In this document: positions 17,538-24,500 of the stretch, in pieces
Position numbering within the stretch: the stretch's first letter is position 1
Layout: every line of letters starts with the position of its first letter
Source of the DNA: Anaerolineae bacterium
Lineage (GTDB): Bacteria; Chloroflexota; Anaerolineae; Aggregatilineales; J027
Direction of reading: 5' to 3'
NCBI GenBank assembly: GCA_021463865.1
Contig: JAJTXY010000024.1
Location: forward strand, 1 to 58,139
DNA: 58,139 nt
Notes under the pieces: model-generated
Database searches by the model: none
What the model saw: the letters and a program-made list of their open reading frames with translations, nothing else
Told to the model about the DNA's origin: nothing
Translations under genes and position numbers: made by a program

Positions 17538-18743
17538 CTAAATTTCCCACTCTGCCTCATCAATCAACGTATTGTTGACGTCGCGGACCATCACAACAAT
17601 CTTATCGTGGTGGATTTCGACTAGAAGATAATGCGCCAGTGACAAGGCCTTTTGACTCCATCCCACCTTTTCCCCAACGGCATAAATTGATTGTGATCCA
17701 CCCCCAGAGGTAATGTAGTGAACACCATCCAAAAACAGCCGTTCAAACAGATGGGCATGAGCCGCAATTACCAGCCCAACTCGATTGGCAGCATTCGTAA
17801 ATCGGCTGTACCAATCACCTTCAACGGGTAGTCCATCCTCCCGATGCACCGAACTCGATGTCCACAGTGGAATATGGAAAAAAGGAACGGTTGCCCGGAA
17901 ATTTGTATCAGCAAGGCGCTCATCCAGCCACTGGTTTTGTTCGGCCCGTCCGGGGTCAGTATAAAACACCTGCGAATCCAACGAGAGAAACTGGACATCA
18001 TTGACCACAAACGATGACCACTGGCGCCGCCCTTCAAATGCTTCATCTGGGTTATAGGGTGGAAATGCCCAATAGATAAACGACTGTCCATCCAAAAGGG
18101 TCGTTCCTTCGCGGTCATGATTGCCCACTGCAACATAATGGGGTACTTGGCGCAGCACTTCACTGAACGGCCCGTAATATTTCAGTGCCCAATTCAGCCA
18201 TAAATCATTATTGTTTTCATCACTGTTATAGACCACATCTCCTAGATGGATAAAAAAATCTATATCCTGTTGGGCGATATGTTTCGCCAACTGCAACGTC
18301 ACGGCATCCCCAAAACCGCTATCTCCCAAAGCCGCAAATCGGATAGGCCACTCATAGGGCTGGGTGCGAAATGAAATCGGCCCCCATACTTCCTCTTGCC
18401 CTACCAGTGAAGGTGACTGTCCGCCCACCAAAATCTCGGCTTGATAGGAGGTGGATTTATCAAGGTTTTCAATTGTGACCAATTGACGCAATTGCTGTGT
18501 CGCATCCACAGGAATCCGCTGAACTTCTGTCCCAGCATGGGTGATAATCACTTCCGCCTCATCAGTATAGGCCGATAAGCGGAAATACAATACGGCACTG
18601 TTTTTGGTGACATGAAGGGTAGTAGGTGGGATAAAAAACTGCTGGGTGGTTAAATTTTGGGCAAAAAGTGGATTGAATCGGCGCAAAAATGAATAGCTTG
18701 CCGTCAGTGCCACCAACGACTTAAGAAAATCGCGCCTCTTCAT
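17538..18743 (-). CDS. Tat-exported metallophosphoesterase (purple acid phosphatase-like)
   Basis: The ATG at 18743 gives MKRRDFLKSLVALTA, a twin-arginine signal with the RRDFLK box. Two upstream ATGs would bury it. The 401-aa protein has a fibronectin-like N-terminal domain (about 35-125, VLYFRLSAYTDEAEVIITHAG) and then the calcineurin-like catalytic domain. Its motifs are ALGDSGFGD, FIHLGDVVYN, VAVGNHDREG, a central FHIPLWTSS and AHAHLFERLF, supplying the two-metal ligands. The C-terminus has a short beta region (LLVEIHHDKIVVMVRD). The likely role is phosphate-ester hydrolysis outside the cell. Its start lies 7 nt after the LCP stop, so the two are cotranscribed. Confidence 0.88.
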   Translation of the reverse strand: MKRRDFLKSLVALTASYSFLRRFNPLFAQNLTTQQFFIPPTTLHVTKNSAVLYFRLSAYTDEAEVIITHAGTEVQRIPVDATQQLRQLVTIENLDKSTSYQAEILVGGQSPSLVGQEEVWGPISFRTQPYEWPIRFAALGDSGFGDAVTLQLAKHIAQQDIDFFIHLGDVVYNSDENNNDLWLNWALKYYGPFSEVLRQVPHYVAVGNHDREGTTLLDGQSFIYWAFPPYNPDEAFEGRRQWSSFVVNDVQFLSLDSQVFYTDPGRAEQNQWLDERLADTNFRATVPFFHIPLWTSSSVHREDGLPVEGDWYSRFTNAANRVGLVIAAHAHLFERLFLDGVHYITSGGGSQSIYAVGEKVGWSQKALSLAHYLLVEIHHDKIVVMVRDVNNTLIDEAEWEI

Positions 18744-18750
18744 CACGGGT

Positions 18751-19698
18751 CTACCGTAGATGCTCATCAATCCACACCTCCAATTTATCCATATTTGGGC
18801 GTAGAGTACCATCTACAACAATCATGTAGTCGGTGTTAATCACCAACTGCTGCAAGCTATCTCCCCGTCCATACAATACCAGTGCCGGGGCTAGGCGAAA
18901 TGCTTCTTCGGCAGTCAAATCTGTCTCATAATGCTTGTCAATGACTTCCCACGCCTCCGACCAGTGTAGGGGATTCGCTAATTTTTTCATCAGGGCTTCC
19001 ATAACCTGCTGCTGACGGGCGGCGCGTCCATAATCGTCATCTTGATGGCGTGTCCGGGCGTATTGCAGCGCCCGTTCCCCATCCATCGTTTGTTTGCCCG
19101 GTTCAAAAACCACTTCCATCGTGCCACCATCGTGGGTGGGATATTGTCGGTCTACAATGCGTTTGGGCACATCAATTTCAATCCCCCCCACCGCATCCAC
19201 CAATTCCACAAACCCCTCAAAGCTAATCCGCACGGTGTGGTCAATATCCACATTGAAAGTGGTTTCCAACGTATTGACAATTTCGTCTTCGCCCGTTCCC
19301 GGCGCATAAACTTCGGCATTTCGCACCACCGTATTCGCCATTATCAGGCCATAATTAGGCGATTCAACATACATCCCACGCGGTACAGAAAGCATACTCA
19401 CCTGCTTGCCATCCGGGTCTATGCTCATGATAATAATGCTATCCGTTCGTGCGATTTTCTCCTCATTCGTGCCGGGTCGTGCATCCCCGCCCAATATCAA
19501 AATATTGGTTTGTTCGGGTGGATCGGCAAAATAAAACCCAAAACTCGCCACACAGCATAAACAACTCAGCCCCACTATTAAAATAATCACACCCGCCCCA
19601 CACGATAAACACGTTCGCAAAGGCGAAGCCGTTCGACGCGGCGGACGCAAGGCTGTTGAATAGCGAACAGGCGTGGGTGGTGGTTTCATAAATAACAT
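18751..19698 (-). CDS. LytR-CpsA-Psr (LCP) family phosphotransferase
   Basis: The 315-aa protein has a cytoplasmic N-terminus, one membrane helix (about 33-58, GVIILIVGLSCLCCVASFGF) and an extracellular LCP domain. Conserved features are ILGGDARPGTNEEKIARTDSI (about 71-90), LSVPRGMYVESPNYG, VDAVGGIEIDVPKRIVD and YARTRHQDDDYGRAARQQQV (about 213-233), whose Arg and Asp residues bind the polyprenyl-phosphate donor and Mg2+. LCP enzymes attach anionic or teichoic-type polymers to the wall. AGAGG lies 2 nt before ATG 19698 and 11 nt before ATG 19689, so the latter may be the true start. The phosphoesterase gene follows. Confidence 0.92.
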   Translation of the reverse strand: MLFMKPPPTPVRYSTALRPPRRTASPLRTCLSCGAGVIILIVGLSCLCCVASFGFYFADPPEQTNILILGGDARPGTNEEKIARTDSIIIMSIDPDGKQVSMLSVPRGMYVESPNYGLIMANTVVRNAEVYAPGTGEDEIVNTLETTFNVDIDHTVRISFEGFVELVDAVGGIEIDVPKRIVDRQYPTHDGGTMEVVFEPGKQTMDGERALQYARTRHQDDDYGRAARQQQVMEALMKKLANPLHWSEAWEVIDKHYETDLTAEEAFRLAPALVLYGRGDSLQQLVINTDYMIVVDGTLRPNMDKLEVWIDEHLR

Positions 19699-19854
19699 AA
19701 CCTCTTGTGCTTGAATACCAGAGCTAATAATACGACAAAAAATGCCGAGTTCAATCGGCTGTCTGTAGATTATTTTGAGATTATTGTGCTACTACTGGTC
19801 GCTGATTGGCTTACTTGCCCAAGAAGATCATAACCTTGTCCATCGAGGTCTATC

Positions 19855-20730
19855 CTAAGTGAGAATACGTTGATATAAGCGGCTGGCAATCAGGTTAAGA
19901 AGCACCGTGATACTTGCTAAAATAAGTATATCCCACCCTACTCCAAATTGGCTGTAGCCGCCCTCAACCATCATCGCCCGCAGCGCATCCACCGTGTAGG
20001 TCAGCGGATTGATATGTGACAACACCTTTAACCATTCCGGCATAATGCTAATTGGATAAATGGCATTGCTGGCAAAAAATAGCGGCATAATGATGACCTG
20101 ATTAATCCCCACCAACCGTTCGCCTCGTTTAACAATACAAGCGATGATAAGCGAAAACATGGCAAACAGAGCCGAACTCAGCACAATTGTCAGCAGTGCC
20201 CCCAACAATGCCAGCGGATTGGGGTTGATATGCACGCCCACCAACACCCCCAATAGGCCAATCGCCAACGCCTGCGGAATAGCCCGTACCCCTGCCGAAA
20301 GCGCTTTGCCTGCCACCAATGCCGCACGCGGAACGGGGCTTGCCAAAAATTTGTGCAGTATCCCCAAATCACGTTCCCAGATGGTAGCGATGCCATAAAA
20401 AATGGCGGTGAAGAGCATCCCCTGTGCCAAGATACCGGGGGTCATATAATCCAAGTAGCTTAATTCGCCTGTCGGAATCACCCGCGCTCGATTCAACACT
20501 TGCCCAAATACCAATAACCAGAAAACCGGGCCAGCCGAGCGCATAATCAGTTCGATGGGGTCACGGCGCACTTTTCGCGCTTCCATTTCCGCAACTACCA
20601 GCGCCTTATAGATGAAATTCACAACGGCTTTTGCCCACTGCTCTACACCAGATAATTCCAAGCCCTTTTCAACCGAGACGGCGGGCTGTACGTCGTGTTC
20701 TTGCAATGTCACGGTAGGTGCTGCTCCCAT
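19855..20730 (-). CDS. ABC-2 exporter permease (DrrB-like)
   Basis: The permease (291 aa from ATG 20730, or 309 aa from an earlier start at 20784) has an N-terminal cytoplasmic stretch and six membrane helices starting near residue 70 (SAGPVFWLLVFGQVL). ATIWERDLGILHKFLASPVPRAALVAGK is the diagnostic ABC-2 cytoplasmic loop, and MPLFFASNAIYPISIMPEWL is the conserved exit-side motif. It pairs with the overlapping ATPase. Daunorubicin-type exporters are the nearest general model, with the substrate unknown. With either start it overlaps the ATPase gene by 62-116 nt. Confidence 0.9.
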   Translation of the reverse strand: MGAAPTVTLQEHDVQPAVSVEKGLELSGVEQWAKAVVNFIYKALVVAEMEARKVRRDPIELIMRSAGPVFWLLVFGQVLNRARVIPTGELSYLDYMTPGILAQGMLFTAIFYGIATIWERDLGILHKFLASPVPRAALVAGKALSAGVRAIPQALAIGLLGVLVGVHINPNPLALLGALLTIVLSSALFAMFSLIIACIVKRGERLVGINQVIIMPLFFASNAIYPISIMPEWLKVLSHINPLTYTVDALRAMMVEGGYSQFGVGWDILILASITVLLNLIASRLYQRILT

Positions 20731-21475
20731 TCTCTGCAAATTGATCCCCTGTATAATAGGCAAAAACATCGTCCAAACTGACATTTTCGCCTGCTACCGA
20801 CGATTTCAGCGTGGCAGGCGTATCACAAGCCACCACCCGCCCCCGGTGCATAATCGCAATCCGATTACATAACACGTCGGCTTCTTCCATATAATGCGTT
20901 GTCAGCAAAATAGTCATGCCAAATTGGGTTTTTAATTCCTGAATGTGCCCCCAAACGGCCTTACGTGCTACCGGGTCTAGCCCCACTGTCGGCTCATCCA
21001 AAAACAACAGTCGTGGGCGGTGCAGCATAGATTGGGCAATTTCCAGTCGTCGCACCATCCCGCCCGAATAATTCCGCACAATTTTATGGGCGGCCTCGCC
21101 CAATCCCATAAATTCTAGCGCCTCGGTCAAACGGGCTTTTAATTCACGGCGCGGCACGTCATACAACTTGGCAAAAATGAGCAGATTTTCATAACCCGTC
21201 ATGTTGCCATCCGCCGACAAAATCTGGGGCACATATCCGACTACCCGCCGTACCCTCGCAGCTTGACGTTTAATATCATAATCTGCAATGGTCGCCGTTC
21301 CGGTAGAAGGGGACAGAAGCGTGGTCAGCATTTTGATGGTCGTGCTTTTGCCCGCACCGTTTGGCCCCAACAGACCAAACACCTCGCCCGTTTCCACCCC
21401 GATATTTAAGTCATCCACTGCCCAAAAATCGCCAAATCTGCGGCCCAGTTGGTTAATCTGCAAAATGGTCGTCAA
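20669..21475 (-). CDS. ABC exporter ATP-binding protein (DrrA-like)
   Basis: The 268-aa ATPase shows Walker A GPNGAGKSTT (about 38-47), a Q-loop region VGYVPQILSADGNMTG, signature YSGGMVRRLEIAQS and Walker B LLFLDEPTVGLDP, then the switch TTHYMEEAD. The last 45 residues contain the exporter-type LDDVFAYYTGD motif and continue into an Arg-rich tail whose codons overlap the permease gene. Transcription is leftward with the permease. A divergent XRE-family regulator starts 132 nt away and is a plausible controller. Confidence 0.93.
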   Translation of the reverse strand: MTTILQINQLGRRFGDFWAVDDLNIGVETGEVFGLLGPNGAGKSTTIKMLTTLLSPSTGTATIADYDIKRQAARVRRVVGYVPQILSADGNMTGYENLLIFAKLYDVPRRELKARLTEALEFMGLGEAAHKIVRNYSGGMVRRLEIAQSMLHRPRLLFLDEPTVGLDPVARKAVWGHIQELKTQFGMTILLTTHYMEEADVLCNRIAIMHRGRVVACDTPATLKSSVAGENVSLDDVFAYYTGDQFAENGSSTYRDIARTRRTARRLG

Positions 21476-21571
21476 TGCGTGGCCTCCTCATCGTTCTGGG
21501 TTACTACCTCTATCCTACCGATGGATTCACCATCCGCCCATAGCAATATCAGCCGATTTAGGGTAATGTCG

Positions 21572-21587
21572 TGACCGATTTTGGTCA
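21572..21587. promoter_or_regulatory. Possible operator in the ABC/XRE divergent gap
   Basis: TGACC (21572-21576) and GGTCA (21583-21587) form a short inverted repeat 20 nt upstream of the XRE gene start. It could be its binding site controlling both directions. The evidence is weak. Confidence 0.25.
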
Positions 21588-21606
21588 TTCTGTGGGAGAA
21601 TAACCG

Positions 21607-22497
21607 ATGGGCAACCGTGAATTTGGAACATTCATTAGTGCCTTACGTCGCCAACGCACTTTTTTTGATGAACAGGGGGTGCTGCGCCAATGGACACAGA
21701 CCGAACTTGCCCGCCGTGCTAATCTCTCTACCCGCCAAGTCTCCAAAATTGAGCAGGGTGACGTAATTGACTTGCGACGGCTACTAGACTCATTAGCGGC
21801 TGCTTTCCAGCTAAACGAATCCGAAAAAGCCGAATTTTACACCATCGCGGGGTTTGTTTACCCTAATACCCAAAAACCCCACACCCACAATCGTGCGGCC
21901 CTTGAATTATTCCTACGCCAATTCCCCTACCCCATGACCGCCCGTAGCATCTTGGGGGATTATGTAGCTTTTAACAGCTATAACCAAACTCTGTATGGCT
22001 ACACCCCCGAAAAACTCCGTCATTTGAATGAGGGTGAACTCGGCCCAAATCTCCTGCGCGTCCTATTTGACCCTGAATTTGATTACATGACTTATATCGG
22101 CGGCGAATCCAAATGGCGGCGGGACGTGCGGCTCTCCCTACAATTTTTCCGCGCCCGTACCTTTCGCTACATCGCCACTGCCCGTTATCGGCAAATTATC
22201 CAAGCGATGAAACATTTCGCTGCTTTTGATCGCCTATGGGATTTATCGTCGAACGATCCCCAAATTGAATCGAGCAACCCCGACGGTACGCCGACCCGAC
22301 CCTTTACCTCCATCCATCACCCGGAATTTGGCCTGCTCGAATTTATGCCCCTGCGTGTTCCACCCCGCCATTTTGGGCCGCTACTCGAATTAATTGTCCT
22401 CGTGCCGATTGCTGTCAGAGAAGATAACTACCAACGCCTACGGGCCAGCATCCAGCAAAATAAGCTCTATTTTTTTGATGAGCGCCCGGTGGAATAG
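21607..22497 (+). CDS. XRE-family regulator with MmyB-like ligand domain
   Basis: The 296-aa protein begins with a Cro/C1-type helix-turn-helix (about 28-62: TQTELARRANLSTRQVSKIEQGD, then LLDSLAAAFQLNESEKAEF). The second part (about 100-260) matches the MmyB-like fold seen in Streptomyces regulators: ELFLRQFPYPMTARSILGDYVAFNSYNQTLYGY, then NLLRVLFDPEF and a late FTSIHHPEFGLLEFMPLRVPP. That domain probably binds a fatty acid or similar ligand. GGGAGAATAACCG precedes ATG 21607. It is divergent from the DrrAB-like exporter, so ligand-dependent control of that exporter is the natural reading. Confidence 0.88.
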   Translation: MGNREFGTFISALRRQRTFFDEQGVLRQWTQTELARRANLSTRQVSKIEQGDVIDLRRLLDSLAAAFQLNESEKAEFYTIAGFVYPNTQKPHTHNRAALELFLRQFPYPMTARSILGDYVAFNSYNQTLYGYTPEKLRHLNEGELGPNLLRVLFDPEFDYMTYIGGESKWRRDVRLSLQFFRARTFRYIATARYRQIIQAMKHFAAFDRLWDLSSNDPQIESSNPDGTPTRPFTSIHHPEFGLLEFMPLRVPPRHFGPLLELIVLVPIAVREDNYQRLRASIQQNKLYFFDERPVE

Positions 22498-22614
22498 GAT
22501 AAAAATCCGTCACCTGACCTATGTCAAAAGCAGCCATCTAACGGTTTACGAAGCCCACAGCTTGCTCTATGCTGTTCGCGTAAACATTCATTGCACAGCG
22601 TAAGGAGCGACGCG

Positions 22615-23322
22615 ATGTTTCCACTTCGGGATCAACTCCCCACACGCAGTTTTCCAATTGTCAATTATGTGTTGATTGTTCTAAATATCCTCATGTTTTT
22701 GCTTGAACTCACCGTCGGGCTAGAAAACGAACAGTTTTTCAGCGAATACGCCTTGATTCCCAGCAATGTCACGAACGGCGTCGGGGTTGGAGATGCGTTC
22801 GATTTCCTGACGAGTATGTTTATGCACGCAGGTCTCGCCCATATCGCAGGTAATATGCTGTATCTGTGGATTTTTGGCGATAACGTTGAGGATGCCCTCG
22901 GTCATATCCGTTATTTGTTCTTCTATTTAGCGGGCGGGGTCGCAGCCGCCATTACCCATATTGTATTCGACCCCAATTCCACAATCCCGACGGTAGGGGC
23001 CAGTGGTGCGATTGCAGCAGCATTGGGTGCGTATCTCATCCTCTACCCACAGAGTAAAGTACAAACGATTGTTCCGGTTGGGCGTGCCGCTTCAGTAACA
23101 TTGGTTCCGGCTATTTTCGTGTTGGGTCTTTGGTTTGTCCTCCAACTGTTTCAAGGGATCGCGTCCTTGGGCGTAGATGAAGAGGTCGGCGGCGTAGCAG
23201 TGTGGGCACATATCGGGGGTTTTGTGTTTGGATTGGCCCTTGCCAAACTGCTGGCTAAACCGCGCAGTGAATATGGTGGTGCAAATTTTGACGCGGGAGT
23301 CCAGCGCCCTCGACTAGCCTGA
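22615..23322 (+). CDS. Rhomboid family intramembrane serine protease
   Basis: The ATG at 22615 is chosen because AAGGAG lies 8 nt upstream. An earlier ATG at 22591 has none. The 235-aa protein has six or more membrane helices. The L1 region MFMHAGLAHIAGNMLYLWIFGDNVED (about 65-90) includes the conserved His/Asn pair. GASGAIAAALGAY (about 130) holds the catalytic Ser in GxSG, and AHIGGFVFG (about 200) holds the catalytic His. All active-site residues are present. Rhomboids cleave membrane proteins within the bilayer. LMW-PTP and a pseudo-M50 membrane protein follow on the same strand. Confidence 0.93.
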   Translation: MFPLRDQLPTRSFPIVNYVLIVLNILMFLLELTVGLENEQFFSEYALIPSNVTNGVGVGDAFDFLTSMFMHAGLAHIAGNMLYLWIFGDNVEDALGHIRYLFFYLAGGVAAAITHIVFDPNSTIPTVGASGAIAAALGAYLILYPQSKVQTIVPVGRAASVTLVPAIFVLGLWFVLQLFQGIASLGVDEEVGGVAVWAHIGGFVFGLALAKLLAKPRSEYGGANFDAGVQRPRLA

Positions 23323-23353
23323 TCCTCAATGAATCCACTCCACGTAAACGCCA

Positions 23354-23409
23354 TTGGAGTATATGGGGTCGCTCAAACGAGCCTCTCGCTATATACTCCA
23401 AATTGTTTT
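23354..23409 (+). terminator. 11-bp inverted repeat with T-run after the rhomboid gene
   Basis: TTGGAGTATAT (23354-23364) is perfectly complementary to ATATACTCCAA (23391-23401), with a small GCTC/GAGC stem in the loop, followed by TTGTTTTT. It lies between the rhomboid stop and the LMW-PTP start. It probably terminates or attenuates, so the phosphatase may be expressed separately or at reduced level. Confidence 0.55.
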
Positions 23410-23439
23410 TACCGGGATGTTGTTAAAGAGGAATTGGAA

Positions 23440-23904
23440 TTGATTAGAGTTCTATTTGTATGTTACGCCAATATCTGCCGTTCAACGATGGCAGAGGGCC
23501 TTTTCCACTATATGCTGGAACAAAATGGACTGACCGATCGGATTGAGACCGATTCTGCCGGAACCCATTCCAGCGGCGGAAAAACAGCCCACCCCAACAC
23601 TCTCGCCATTTTAACCGAGCATGGTATTCCCTATAATGGGATTTCGCGCCGTCTTGCCCTCGAAGATTTCTCAAAATTCGATTATATCTTGGCAATGGAC
23701 AACGAAAATATGGAGACCATTGAGTTGATCCAACCGCCGGATGCACGGGCCAAAGTGTCCCTTTTGCTGGATTACGCCCCCCATTTGCCCTACCGTGAGG
23801 TCGCCGACCCTTATGTGCATGGACGCTACAACGAAACATTCGAGACGCTGCAAATTGGCTTACAAGCACTATTAAGCACCTTACGTGAAAGGCATCAATT
23901 GTGA
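23440..23904 (+). CDS. Low-molecular-weight protein tyrosine phosphatase
   Basis: The TTG at 23440 is preferred: AGAGG lies 8 nt before it and translation begins at the canonical first strand, LIRVLFVCYANICRST. Longer upstream starts add about 37 unrelated residues and would cross the terminator-like hairpin. In the 154-aa product the C-X5-R loop has Cys8 and Arg14 with Ser15, and the general-acid Asp lies in VADPYVHG (about 126). The usual Gly of CxGNICRS is Ala here. Such enzymes dephosphorylate protein Tyr or Arg and often control polysaccharide export. Its end overlaps the next gene by 4 nt (GTGA). Confidence 0.88.
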   Translation: MIRVLFVCYANICRSTMAEGLFHYMLEQNGLTDRIETDSAGTHSSGGKTAHPNTLAILTEHGIPYNGISRRLALEDFSKFDYILAMDNENMETIELIQPPDARAKVSLLLDYAPHLPYREVADPYVHGRYNETFETLQIGLQALLSTLRERHQL

Positions 23905-24455
23905 ACCCCGCCGCGCGTGAGTTCCCACTGTTTACCATCAATGGCTTCAAAATCAGCGCCACCCCTTCGGCCATTGTCGGATCGCTGGTTTTATGGGTCT
24001 TGCTCACGATGGTCGCCCTTGTCTTTACGGATTTGTCGCTCATTGCGGCTGTAGTCGCTGGTTTTCTCACCATGCTGCTGCATTGGGCCTTTGAAATCAT
24101 CCATCAAATGGGTCATGCGTCTGCCGCTAGAAAAACGGGCTACCCTATGTTAGGTGTGCGGCTCTATTTAGTGCTAGGGGCATCGCTCTACCCCTCCGAT
24201 GAACCCAATTTGCCTGCCCAAATACACATCCGACGGGCATTGGGTGGCGCGAAAATCAGTCTAGCAGTCTTAGCTATATCCACTTTTATCTTACTTCTCG
24301 TCTGGTCGGCGGCAGGAGACTTTGTGCGGATGTTGGCGCTATTCGCCTTTTTAGATAACCTACTGGTTTTCACCATCGGCGCAGTGGTTCCATTCCCATT
24401 TCCCAACCTGATTGAAAACGATGGAGTCACACTCATGCGCTGGCGGGGTAAATAG
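23901..24455 (+). CDS. Site-2-protease-like (M50-fold) membrane protein lacking the catalytic Glu
   Basis: The 184-aa protein starts with GTG overlapping the phosphatase stop. It has four hydrophobic helices (about 22-45, 46-67, 118-140, 145-165). Helix 2 runs into FEIIHQMGHASAARKTGY (residues 65-82). That matches the M50 motif HExGHxxxA except that Gln69 stands where the catalytic Glu should be. The second M50 motif (normally N/PxxPLDGG) appears only as PFPFPNLIENDG. Metal binding may persist, but proteolysis by the usual mechanism is unlikely. It may be a pseudoprotease that holds or presents membrane substrates, perhaps to the nearby rhomboid. That role is inference. Confidence 0.7.
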   Translation: MNPAAREFPLFTINGFKISATPSAIVGSLVLWVLLTMVALVFTDLSLIAAVVAGFLTMLLHWAFEIIHQMGHASAARKTGYPMLGVRLYLVLGASLYPSDEPNLPAQIHIRRALGGAKISLAVLAISTFILLLVWSAAGDFVRMLALFAFLDNLLVFTIGAVVPFPFPNLIENDGVTLMRWRGK

Positions 24456-24462
24456 AGCTTTT

Positions 24463-24487
24463 CCCCTCCCTAATGCTTTAGGAGGGG
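24463..24487. repeat. G/C-rich hairpin between convergent genes
   Basis: CCCCTCC (24463-24469) and GGAGGGG (24481-24487) form a 7-bp stem with an 11-nt loop between the genes ending at 24455 (+) and 24501 (-). It could be a shared terminator or a member of the palindrome group noted at 4878 and 9454. Confidence 0.5.
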
Positions 24488-24500
24488 CAGGGATAGTTTA

